Assembly (NCBI RefSeq): GCF_041361465.1
Contig: NZ_JBGKAC010000001.1
Location: 124,001 to 188,000, forward strand
Direction of reading: 5' to 3'
Length of the DNA stretch: 64,000 nt
Source: Halobaculum sp. MBLA0143
GTDB lineage: Archaea; Halobacteriota; Halobacteria; Halobacteriales; Haloferacaceae
The notes under the pieces are model-generated. The model was given only the letters and a program-made list of their open reading frames with translations. It ran no database searches and was not told the origin of the DNA. Made by a program: the position numbers and the translations under genes. How positions within the stretch are numbered: the stretch's first letter is position 1; every line of letters starts with the position of its first letter. This document shows, piece after piece, positions 44,384 through 52,288 of this stretch.

Positions 44384-44419
44384 TGTACACACTCGTACAT
44401 CGCACGACCAAATCGTACA
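44384..44419 (+). promoter_or_regulatory. Three helically phased TGTACA/CGTACA motifs upstream of trpD
   Basis: TGTACA (44384-44389), CGTACA (44394-44399) and CGTACA (44414-44419) start 10 and 20 bases apart, so all face the same side of the helix. The first two also form the palindrome ATGTAC-N6-GTACAT (44383-44400). They lie between a likely BRE/TATA (GCGAAAGCCTCAAG, about 44368) and the trpD ATG at 44422. TGTACA is the TRP box bound by the TrpY repressor in Methanothermobacter. A trp repressor operator is the natural reading, but the binding protein here is unknown. Confidence 0.55.
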
Positions 44420-44421
44420 CC

Positions 44422-45420
44422 ATGTCCATCCAGAGTCTCACAGAACGGGTGACGGACGGCGAGGACCTGAGCGTCGACGAGGCGCGGGAGGCGTCGCGGC
44501 TGGTCTTCGAGGAGGCGACGGAGGCACAGATCGGGGCGTTGCTGGCGGCGCTCCGGGCGAAAGGGGAGACGGAAGCGGAGATCGCCGGCTTCGCCCAGGG
44601 GATGCGGGAGGCGGCCCGGACGATCCAGCCGGACGCCGACCGACTCGTCGACACCTGCGGGACGGGCGGGGACGACTTCGACACGATCAACGTCTCGACC
44701 ACGTCGGCGTTCGTCGCGGCCGGCGCGGGCGTCACCGTCGCCAAACACGGCAACTACAGCGTCTCCTCGCCGTCGGGGAGCGCGGACGTGTTGGAGGCGA
44801 TCGGCGTGGACGTGGAGGCGGAACCGGCGGACGTGGAGGCGGACATCGAAGACAACGGGATGGGGTTCATGCTCGCGCCCGTCTTCCACCCGGCGATGAA
44901 GGCGGTGATCGGCCCGCGCCAGGAGTTGGGGATGCGGACGATCTTCAACGTGCTCGGGCCGCTGACGAACCCGGCGGGCGCGGACGCCCAGGTGTTGGGC
45001 GTGTACAGCGAGGCGCTGGTGCCCCAGATCGCGGAGTCGCTGACCCACATGCCGACCGAACGGGCGCTGGTCGTCCACGGCGACGGCGCAGACGAGATCG
45101 CGCTCCACGGGGAGACGACCGTTGCAGAGGTGGACGGGGACGAGGTGACGGAGTACACGCTGACGCCGGAGGATCTCGGCTTAGAACGGGCACCGGTGTC
45201 GGAGATCGCCGGCGGCTCGCCCGAGGAGAACGCGGCGGATCTGGAGGGGATCGTCCGCGGGGAGGTGACCGGCCCGAAACGGGACGTGATCCTCGCCAAC
45301 GCCGGCGCGGCGGTGTACGTCGCCGGGCTGGCAGACTCCCCGGCCGAGGGAGTGGAGGTCGCAGCCGACGCCATCGAGAACGGCGAGGCGGCGGCGGCGC
45401 TGGAGCAGATGCGGTCGTGA
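44422..45420 (+). CDS. trpD: Anthranilate phosphoribosyltransferase
   Basis: It adds phosphoribose to anthranilate, the second step of tryptophan synthesis. The 332-residue product has the PRPP-binding motif VDTCGTGGDDFDTINVST, the TVAKHGNYSVSSPSGSAD segment and FNVLGPLTNPA. These are typical of TrpD. ATG at 44422 was chosen over an in-frame start at 44359 that would run through the operator motifs. It heads trpDFEG, the haloarchaeal arrangement, in which trpCBA is separate. Confidence 0.95.
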   Translation: MSIQSLTERVTDGEDLSVDEAREASRLVFEEATEAQIGALLAALRAKGETEAEIAGFAQGMREAARTIQPDADRLVDTCGTGGDDFDTINVSTTSAFVAAGAGVTVAKHGNYSVSSPSGSADVLEAIGVDVEAEPADVEADIEDNGMGFMLAPVFHPAMKAVIGPRQELGMRTIFNVLGPLTNPAGADAQVLGVYSEALVPQIAESLTHMPTERALVVHGDGADEIALHGETTVAEVDGDEVTEYTLTPEDLGLERAPVSEIAGGSPEENAADLEGIVRGEVTGPKRDVILANAGAAVYVAGLADSPAEGVEVAADAIENGEAAAALEQMRS

Positions 45421-45466
45421 GCCGCGAGGGTCAGAGTGAAGCCCACCGCCCCACGAGGAGAAGACG

Positions 45467-46135
45467 ATGACCAGAGTGAAGATCTGCGGCGTGACGAACG
45501 CCATCGACCTGCGAGCGGTCGTGGAGACGGGTGCGGACGCGGTCGGCCTGATCACGGACGTGTCCGCGGACACGCCACGCGAGATCGACCGGTCGACGGC
45601 GGCGGATCTGGCGGCCCGAACGCCGCCGTTCCTGACGAGCGTCGCCGTCACGATGTCGGAGACGCCGGAAGACGCCGTCGACACCGTGCGGTCGGTCGCC
45701 CCGGACGTGGTCCAGCTCCACGCCGACTTCGACGCCGAGCAGTTGGGGTACGTCCGGGCGGAGACGGAGACGCAGGTGGTGCCGGTCGTCGACGCCGACA
45801 GCCCACACCGTGCCCGGGAGATCGACGAGGCGGCCGACGCCGTCTTGGTCGACTCCACGACGGAGTCGGGCGCGGGCGGCACCGGAGAGACACACGACTG
45901 GTCGGCGACCGGGGAGCTGGCCCGGGAGCTGTCCTCTCCGGTCGTGCTCGCGGGCGGGCTCACCCCGGACAACGTCGCCGACGCCGTCCGGGTTGCGGAG
46001 CCGTTCGCCGTCGACGTGGCGAGCGGCGTAGAGCGGGCCGGCGGCGCGAAAGACCACACCGCGGTCGCCAGGTTCGTCCGCAACGCCGGGCGCGCGTTGG
46101 ACGAGCCGGCGGTCAGCGAGGGGGAACTGGGCTGA
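45467..46135 (+). CDS. trpF: Phosphoribosylanthranilate isomerase
   Basis: The 222-residue TIM-barrel enzyme carries out the Amadori rearrangement after TrpD. The catalytic Cys lies in VKICGVTN, and the acidic partner should be in VVPVVDADSPH. The phosphate-binding ends VVLAGGLTPDNV and FAVDVASGVERAGGAKD are clear. It starts 46 bases after trpD. Confidence 0.94.
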   Translation: MTRVKICGVTNAIDLRAVVETGADAVGLITDVSADTPREIDRSTAADLAARTPPFLTSVAVTMSETPEDAVDTVRSVAPDVVQLHADFDAEQLGYVRAETETQVVPVVDADSPHRAREIDEAADAVLVDSTTESGAGGTGETHDWSATGELARELSSPVVLAGGLTPDNVADAVRVAEPFAVDVASGVERAGGAKDHTAVARFVRNAGRALDEPAVSEGELG

Positions 46136-46163
46136 CGAGTCGACACGGACGCGAGGAGCCACA

Positions 46164-47822
46164 GTGACAGACCAGACACACACGAACGAGACGGCAGCGA
46201 CACCCGGGGGGGACTCCGGCGAGACGGACGGCGGGCGGGCGGTCGAGACGACGGTCGAACTCGACCGCTCGCGAGAGACGTTCCGGGATCTCGTGGCCGA
46301 CGCCGACGGACCGGTGGTCACCAGACTGGCGGCGCCGGTGCCGGCAGACGTGGAGCCGTTGACGGCGTACGCCGCCCTCTCGGAGCGGTCGGACCACTCG
46401 TTCCTGTTGGAGAGTGCACAGAAAGTGGCCAGCTCCGACCCGGACGGCGCCTTCGCCCCGAGCACGGACGACGCCGACCGACACGCCCGGTTCTCCTTCG
46501 TCGGCTACGACCCGGATGCGGTCGTCACCGTCCGGCCGGAGGAGACGACGGTCGACGCCCGCGGACCGGCCGCGGAGTACGTCGAGACGGCGACGGGAGA
46601 CACGTTAGATCGGGTCCGGGCGGCGCTGCCGGACGTGACCCGCGTCGGGTTCCCGGACCACGACCGCCAACACCTGGACGGCGGGCTCGTCGGCTTCCTC
46701 TCGTACGACGCCGTCTACGACGTGACGCTGTCGGAGGTGGGTGTCGACCGACCGACGCCGGTCGCCCCGGACGCGGAGTTCCTGCTCACCACCCGGACGC
46801 TCGTGTTCGACGACCGGACGGACAGTGTCGAACTCGTGTTCACCCCGGTCGTCGGCCCGGACGACGACCCGGACGCCGTCTACGACGAGCTACAGACGGA
46901 GGCGGCGTCGGTGGTCGAGCGACTGTCGACGGCAGCGCCGCCCGAGACCGGCGGGGTGACGGTCGACGCGGAGACTGCCGGCGCGCAGGCGGACTACGAG
47001 GAAGCCGTCGAGACGACCAAACAGCACGTCCTCGACGGCGACGTGTACCAGGGGGTGATCTCCCGCACGCGGACGCTCTCGGGCGACGTGGACGACCTCG
47101 GACTGTACGAGTCGCTGCGGGAGGTGAACCCCTCGCCGTACATGTACCTCCTCCAACACGGCGACCGGTCGGTGATCGGCGCCTCGCCGGAGACGCTCGT
47201 GTCCGTTCGTGGAGACCGGGTCGTCGTCAACCCGGTCGCGGGCACCTGCCCCCGGGGGACCTCCCCGGTGGACGACCGGCGGCTGGCCGGGGAGATGTTG
47301 GCCGACGAGAAGGAACGGGCGGAGCACACGATGTTGGTGGACCTGGCCCGCAACGACGTGCGCCGGGTGAGCGACCCCGGCTCCGTCCGGGTGGAGGAGT
47401 TCATGAACGTCCTGAAGTACAGCCACGTCCAGCACATCGAGTCGACAGTCGTGGGCACCCTCGCGGCCGACGCCGACGCCTTCGACGCGACGCGGGCGAC
47501 GTTCCCGCGTGGCACCCTCACGGGCGCGCCGAAGGTGCGGGCGATGGAAATCGTCGACGACCTAGAGACCTCCCCGCGGGGGATCTACGGCGGCGGCGTC
47601 GGCTACTACTCCTGGAGCGGGGACGCGGACCTGGCGATCGTGATCCGGACCGCGACCGTCGACCACGGTGGGTCGACGGACGAACTCGGCGTCCGGGCGG
47701 GCGCGGGAGTCGTCGCCGACTCCGACCCGACCGCGGAGTACGAGGAGACGGAACAGAAGATGCGCGGGGTGTTGGACGCGGTCGACCGGATCGCCGACCG
47801 CGACGGAGGTGGAGGGTCGTGA
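46164..47822 (+). CDS. trpE: Anthranilate synthase component I
   Basis: The 552-residue chorismate-binding subunit makes anthranilate with ammonia supplied by TrpG. It has the Trp-site region (LESAQKVASS in place of the usual LLES pattern). The chorismate domain motifs are GDVYQGVISRTRTL, NPSPYMYLLQHG, AGTCPRGTSP, LVDLARNDVRRVS, PRGTLTGAPKVRAMEI, GGVGYYSW and VRAGAGVVADSDP. The GTG at 46164 gives a normal start after a disordered acidic leader. It overlaps trpG by 4 bases. Confidence 0.95.
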   Translation: MTDQTHTNETAATPGGDSGETDGGRAVETTVELDRSRETFRDLVADADGPVVTRLAAPVPADVEPLTAYAALSERSDHSFLLESAQKVASSDPDGAFAPSTDDADRHARFSFVGYDPDAVVTVRPEETTVDARGPAAEYVETATGDTLDRVRAALPDVTRVGFPDHDRQHLDGGLVGFLSYDAVYDVTLSEVGVDRPTPVAPDAEFLLTTRTLVFDDRTDSVELVFTPVVGPDDDPDAVYDELQTEAASVVERLSTAAPPETGGVTVDAETAGAQADYEEAVETTKQHVLDGDVYQGVISRTRTLSGDVDDLGLYESLREVNPSPYMYLLQHGDRSVIGASPETLVSVRGDRVVVNPVAGTCPRGTSPVDDRRLAGEMLADEKERAEHTMLVDLARNDVRRVSDPGSVRVEEFMNVLKYSHVQHIESTVVGTLAADADAFDATRATFPRGTLTGAPKVRAMEIVDDLETSPRGIYGGGVGYYSWSGDADLAIVIRTATVDHGGSTDELGVRAGAGVVADSDPTAEYEETEQKMRGVLDAVDRIADRDGGGGS

Positions 47823-48412
47823 AGGTCGCGTTCGTCGACAACTACGACTCGTTCACCTACAACATCGTCGAGTACGTCAGCGACCACGAGCCGGACGGCG
47901 AGCCCGTCGAGACGACGGTATTGAAGAACGCCGTCGACCTGGAAGACGTACGGGCGGCCGACCCGGACGGGATCGTCATCAGCCCCGGCCCGGGCCACCC
48001 GAAGAACGACCGCGACGTGGGCGTGACGATGCCGGTCCTCCGGGAGCTGTCCCCGGAGATTCCCACACTCGGTGTGTGTCTCGGCTTGGAGGCGGCCGTC
48101 TACGAGTACGGCGGCAGCGTCGGCCACGCGCCCGAGCCGATCCACGGGAAGTCGTACCCGGTGTCACACGACGGCGAGGGGGTGTTCGCCGGGCTCGATC
48201 AGGGACTGCGCGCAGGCCGCTACCACTCGCTGATCGCCACGACGGTGCCCGACTGCTTCGACGTGACTGCGACGACCGACCACGACGGCGAAGAGCTTGT
48301 GATGGGTGTGCGCCACCGCGAGCACCCCATCGAGTGTGTCCAGTTCCACCCGGAGTCCGTGTTGACCGGTGCCGGCCACGACGTGATCGAGAACTTCCTC
48401 GGGAGCGTCTGA
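47819..48412 (+). CDS. trpG: Anthranilate synthase component II (glutamine amidotransferase)
   Basis: It releases ammonia from glutamine for TrpE. The 197-residue class I amidotransferase has the nucleophile Cys87 in GVCLGLEA, and His177 and Glu179 in VQFHPES. The oxyanion segment ISPGPGHP is also present. The residues after Cys-Leu-Gly, usually His-Gln, are Leu-Glu here. The GTG start overlaps the trpE stop, fixing the 1:1 ratio. It is the last gene of the operon. Confidence 0.92.
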   Translation: MKVAFVDNYDSFTYNIVEYVSDHEPDGEPVETTVLKNAVDLEDVRAADPDGIVISPGPGHPKNDRDVGVTMPVLRELSPEIPTLGVCLGLEAAVYEYGGSVGHAPEPIHGKSYPVSHDGEGVFAGLDQGLRAGRYHSLIATTVPDCFDVTATTDHDGEELVMGVRHREHPIECVQFHPESVLTGAGHDVIENFLGSV

Positions 48413-48595
48413 ACTACCGCAGCCGACACCCGAACAGACTCGAGACCTGTTGGTAGACGAACTGTCACACTCGTAGATCGCCCGAGTGGCCCTCGCGCGG
48501 TGACGAGACACAGTCGTCGTCGATGTCACAGGGACCGCCCAACTGAGTGTATTCACCCCCACCCAACTCGATGCAGCTTCCGTCGGGAGACGAGC

Positions 48596-48943
48596 CTACC
48601 GTGGGTCAGTTACGTCTCTGTCCTCACGGTAGCGTGCGTACCGCCACGCGTACACCCGCCACTTCTCGGTGAAGTGGTCGATAGCGTCGTCGACAGTGAA
48701 GTCGGATCCGAGCCAGTCTTTGTCCCTCTGTGCAGGCGGGAGCCAGGGCTTGTCGAGGTGTGGTTCTCCGTGATCCGTGTCGATACGTACGACGTTGGTG
48801 TTTGCTGCGGGTTCTGATCGAACAACCGAGACACACCACTCGTCTGTTTTCCCAGGTCTTTTAGCAATATTGATGTAATAAATGTCTCCTTCGTACTCTC
48901 CCAACGGCACGTCGTCAACTGTCTCCTTAGATCCGCGAGTCAC
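48596..48943 (-). CDS. DUF7718-like protein, possible TA partner
   Basis: The 115-residue product has a beta-rich start (EGDIYYINIAKRPGKTDEWCVSVVR), RIDTDHGEPHLDKPW, and a helical end (FTVDDAIDHFTEKWRVYAWRYARYRED). I associate this pattern with haloarchaeal DUF7718 proteins that neighbour winged-helix genes. Here the winged-helix gene is divergent, starting 197 bases away, with a lower-GC intergenic between them. A collapsed second copy of both genes lies at 51661-52072. Function is unknown; a toxin-antitoxin role is only suggested by the context. Confidence 0.6.
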   Translation of the reverse strand: MTRGSKETVDDVPLGEYEGDIYYINIAKRPGKTDEWCVSVVRSEPAANTNVVRIDTDHGEPHLDKPWLPPAQRDKDWLGSDFTVDDAIDHFTEKWRVYAWRYARYREDRDVTDPR

Positions 48944-49071
48944 GAGACATCACGCGTACCGAGACCGTTCCCGTTCGGTCGTTTGAGCCGTTCGTTGGGC
49001 CTGTCTATCCGGGTTCTCGTCATTGTCGAACGCACGAACTGTGTCTGTATAGAGTATTTAGTAATCTAACT

Positions 49072-49122
49072 ACTGTTGACACCAATCAGTACGTTTTTGT
49101 CGTTGGAGTATCTACCAACAGT
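49072..49122. promoter_or_regulatory. Inverted repeat ACTGTTG-N37-CAACAGT before the winged-helix gene
   Basis: ACTGTTG (49072-49078) and CAACAGT (49116-49122) are perfect inverted arms around AT-rich sequence holding TATA-like GAGTATC and a TTTTT run. They end 17 bases before the ATG at 49140. They could be the site at which the encoded winged-helix protein regulates its own promoter (inference). Confidence 0.35.
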
Positions 49123-49139
49123 CAGTAGGGGAACAACAG

Positions 49140-49523
49140 ATGGGTAAACACGACGACGACACAGACGCGCCGAGAGACGCTGTCGGCGAGATCGGGGCGT
49201 CCGCCGAGGAACGCCCCGAGCAGAGACGGGTCCGATTCTACCGTGCGCTGCGGGACGCCGGCTACAACGACCTCACGATCATTAGACGCGAGGACGTTGC
49301 AGACGAGTTCAACCACAGACACTTCGCAATCATCGACTATCTCCGGGAGGAGTCGGCCGACTCGGTCCGCGACCTCGCGCGCGAGCTCGGCCTCGACAAA
49401 GGGGATGTCTCCGAGGACATACAGTTCCTCTCTCGTCTCGAGATCGTCACGTGCGAGACGGACGGCCGAGCCAAGATCCCTCGCCTGAAGAAGGATCACG
49501 TCTTCGTCGAACCGCTCGTCTGA
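49140..49523 (+). CDS. Winged-helix DNA-binding protein (HVO_A0114-like)
   Basis: The 127-residue product has an acidic N-terminal arm, a helical segment (RVRFYRALRDAGYNDLTIIRRED), then a winged helix: FAIIDYLREESADSVRDLARELG, the recognition region KGDVSEDIQFLSRLEIV and a beta wing (GRAKIPRL). The ending resembles the HVO_A0114 family of putative haloarchaeal DNA-binding proteins. It is divergent from the DUF7718-like gene and likely represses the shared intergenic region. The copy at 51767-52072 is about three-quarters identical. Confidence 0.72.
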   Translation: MGKHDDDTDAPRDAVGEIGASAEERPEQRRVRFYRALRDAGYNDLTIIRREDVADEFNHRHFAIIDYLREESADSVRDLARELGLDKGDVSEDIQFLSRLEIVTCETDGRAKIPRLKKDHVFVEPLV

Positions 49524-49639
49524 GGGGGCTGTCGACGGCGTCTTCCGTGTTCGACTGTCACCTTTCGCCTGCGACCGAGCACGGAGAAGCGCTCGGACAC
49601 GGACTGACAGCGCTGACGCGGGGGTACGCCGCTGGTCGT

Positions 49640-49972
49640 TCACTCCGCGTCCCACAACGGCAACACACCGACTCTTCGTAGTGCCCAGTCGACTACCATA
49701 CACACGCCCAGTAGTATCGAGAAGAACACGAGATCATAGCGGACGCCGGCGAGGAATGCGATTCCCGCTACGACACCGGCGACTCCGTAGCTAACTGACT
49801 CCCACTGTCGGCGTCCGAGACGACACCAGTCCCGTTCTATCGGGACGTACCCCGCGAACACGACTCCGTGACAACCGCACAGTGCAGCCACGTACGGGTG
49901 ACTACTGGACACGTGGACGGCGATGAAGAACAGAGCAGCCGAAACACCGATATTGAGCAGAGCGGTGTACAT
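49640..49972 (-). CDS. Small membrane protein, unknown
   Basis: The 110-residue product has about four hydrophobic helices (residues near 5-22, 27-43, 62-80 and 83-98), with two Cys in AALCGCHG. No family is recognised. Its base composition is lower in GC than the chromosome average. It sits between the winged-helix gene and the deiminase gene and is probably part of the same accessory stretch. Confidence 0.55.
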   Translation of the reverse strand: MYTALLNIGVSAALFFIAVHVSSSHPYVAALCGCHGVVFAGYVPIERDWCRLGRRQWESVSYGVAGVVAGIAFLAGVRYDLVFFSILLGVCMVVDWALRRVGVLPLWDAE

Positions 49973-50174
49973 CGGTCGAGATCACACGAGTGGTGACGTG
50001 CAGTCGTTCCCCCCGTCTGATCGAGACGGTCCAGACCAGTTCGCACGCTCTCTCTGGTCGAACACACGACACTGTACCCAAACGAGCGATCAAAAGTCTT
50101 GTCGAATATCACTCACAATCTGTGGCCTGATGGGTGTCCCACAGCCCAGCGACAGCAGTTTACTCGTGGGCGAG

Positions 50175-51443
50175 TCACCCACGCGCCAGCGGCGCAGTCA
50201 TGCAGTGGACGCCGCCGTAGCCGCTCCGGAGCGCCTCCATCGGGAGGCCGGTGCCGTCGGGGACGATCTCGACGCCTGCGTCGCGGAGTCGTCGGATCGT
50301 CTCGTTTCGTTCCGGGTCGAACGCGCCGTCCTCGTCGGGGTAGTAGATCGGGAGGACAGTCCGGTCCGACAGCGTGAGGAAGTTAGTGCCGACCGCGCGT
50401 TCCGCGTGGGGGACGGCAACGAGGTCGAAGCCGTGATGGTCGAGGTAGTCGGCGAGCGAGCAGTCGCGGTCGTGGTGGTAGCCGTCGCCGTCGCGGACGA
50501 ACACCTCGACGGTGGCGGCCTCGACGAGCGGCTCCCGTCCGACGGCCAGGTCGTGGCCGGCGACGTTGAACCAAGTGTCGAGGTGCATGATCTCCATCTC
50601 CGCTTCTCTGTCGTCGCCAGCGTGGCGCGCCCGGCTCCGGCGGTCGGCCGCCAACGGCGCTCGGACGAGCCCAACCTCCGAGTGGCCGACGGCGTCGGCG
50701 GCCAACAGCTCTCGTGCGGCCGCCCGGCTCGTTCGGACCACTCGGTCACCGTCCGGGCGGTCGGCGGAGACGCCGAAGAGGCCGAACTCCCCGGCGGGGA
50801 GGTAGTCGCCGCCCTCCAACGGGCCGGTCGACACCCGGTGGACGGGGTCGACGGCCCGCGCGACGATTTCCCGTTCCCGGCGTCTGGTGTCGGTGGCGGC
50901 GGCACACAGCACGTGCCCCCGCGGGGTGGTGATCTGTTGGTCGCGTTGGAAGTAGAGGTTCGACGCCGGCTCGTCGAACACCAGCCGGGACGTCTCTAGG
51001 CGCCCGGGGTCGAGGTCGCCGGCCAGCGAGTCGGTCTCGTCGTCGTGCGGGGCGGCGCCGAGCCGGGTGACGCGCGCGCCGGCGGCGATCAACTGGAGCT
51101 GTTGACGAGACGAGAGCCCACGGAGCGTCTCGTGGAGCTGTCGTTCGACCGTCTCGCGGCGGTCGTCACGGAGCCCGTCCGTGTCGACGGCCACCGTCTC
51201 GGCGACCAGTCCCGACAGTTGGCCGGCGGCGGCCAACTCGTCGGTGAGCGTTCTGACGGTGACGCCGGCGTCCTCCAGGGCCGCGACGAGCCGTCCGTGT
51301 TCTCGTCTGGCGGCCTCCAGGGAGAACCCCCTTCGAAAGAGGTTCGGCAACGGGTCGACCACCCCGGCGAGCGTCTCGAACCCGGGCTCGTGAACCCGGA
51401 CGGCGGTCAACGGCTCCCACTCCGCCTCGACGGTTTCCTTCAT
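50175..51443 (-). CDS. Arginine-deiminase-family (amidinotransferase-fold) enzyme
   Basis: The 422-residue protein has the five-bladed guanidine-modifying fold with FQRDQQ (Asp168), LEGGDYLPAG (Glu210, Asp213), MHLDTWFN (His287) and the catalytic Cys414 in GGVHCMTAPL. It should hydrolyse arginine or a related guanidino compound. The rest of an arginine deiminase pathway (carbamate kinase, ornithine carbamoyltransferase, antiporter) is not adjacent. TTTCAAATACG on this strand at about 51490 is a plausible promoter. Confidence 0.85.
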   Translation of the reverse strand: MKETVEAEWEPLTAVRVHEPGFETLAGVVDPLPNLFRRGFSLEAARREHGRLVAALEDAGVTVRTLTDELAAAGQLSGLVAETVAVDTDGLRDDRRETVERQLHETLRGLSSRQQLQLIAAGARVTRLGAAPHDDETDSLAGDLDPGRLETSRLVFDEPASNLYFQRDQQITTPRGHVLCAAATDTRRREREIVARAVDPVHRVSTGPLEGGDYLPAGEFGLFGVSADRPDGDRVVRTSRAAARELLAADAVGHSEVGLVRAPLAADRRSRARHAGDDREAEMEIMHLDTWFNVAGHDLAVGREPLVEAATVEVFVRDGDGYHHDRDCSLADYLDHHGFDLVAVPHAERAVGTNFLTLSDRTVLPIYYPDEDGAFDPERNETIRRLRDAGVEIVPDGTGLPMEALRSGYGGVHCMTAPLARG

Positions 51444-51660
51444 CGACGGTCCGTTGCAACCTCGGACACAAATCGTTACTCGTATTTGAAAGACAAGCTA
51501 CACGATTGCGGCCGCGCTCACTCGGCGTCAGCGTCGGACGGGGACCGACTCCTCTGGAGACGGAGGGATAGAGAGACGTCGTGATCTCACTGGCCGTCGA
51601 CGGTGGTGCGGTGGTACACGGAGCCACGAGCGTCGGTGGAGACCAGGAACGAGAACGACA

Positions 51661-51780
51661 CTACCGTGGGTCGGTCACGTCTCTGTCCTCGCGGTAGGTT
51701 GCGTACCGCCACGCGTACTCCTCCCACTCCTCTGTGAAGTGATCGACAGCGTCGTCGACTGTCTCCTTGGAGCGACGAGT
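51661..51780 (-). pseudogene. Remnant of a DUF7718-like gene (internal deletion, start lost)
   Basis: Read on the minus strand this encodes TRRSKETVDD joined directly to AVDHFTEEWEEYAWRYATY and RED-RDVTDPR-stop. The intact gene at 48596-48943 has TRGSKETVDD at its N-terminus and TVDDAIDHFTEKW near its C-terminus. The segment between the two VDD-coding stretches has been lost in frame. The GTG start is replaced by CGG and a TAG lies two codons further up, so it cannot be translated. Confidence 0.75.
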
Positions 51781-52072
51781 CCGCTCCTACCGCGCGCTGC
51801 GAGACGCCGGCTACAGCGACCTCACGACCGTCAGACGCGAGGACGTCGCAGCGGAGTTCAACCACAGACAGTTCGCGGTCGTCGACTACCTCCGGGAGGA
51901 GTCGGCCGACTCGATCCGCGACCTGGCGCGCGAACTCGGCTTCGACGAGGAGGACATCTCCGAGGATCTCCAGTTGTTGTCCCGTCTCGAAGTCGTCACG
52001 TGCGAGACGGACGGGCGGGCGAAGGTGCCTCGCCCGAAGAGAGAACACGTCTCCGTCGAACCGCTCGTCTGA
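51767..52072 (+). pseudogene. Truncated second copy of the winged-helix gene
   Basis: It encodes RRVRSYRALRDAGYSDLTT and the whole winged-helix part, ending GRAKVPRPKREHVSVEPLV, closely matching the intact gene at 49140-49523. The first 28 residues and the promoter region are missing, because the sequence joins straight into the opposite-strand DUF7718 remnant. Only a TTG at 51767 offers a start. It might still make a short DNA-binding protein, but it looks like a relic. Confidence 0.6.
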
Positions 52073-52288
52073 CGCGCTCTCTGCCGTCCCTCACGTTCGA
52101 CCGTTACCTTCCTCCCTCTCGGTTCAGGAAGAAAGAGAGACTCTTGACCCTGGACCGACAAGTCCGACGCGACGGTGCGTCGCCGGCGGGCGGCGACGCG
52201 CCGAGCGAGCACGAATGACACGCACACGACGGCCGCGGACGGGGGTCCGGGGCTACGAGACGGGCGAGACGCGCAGGAGGTGTCGCGG

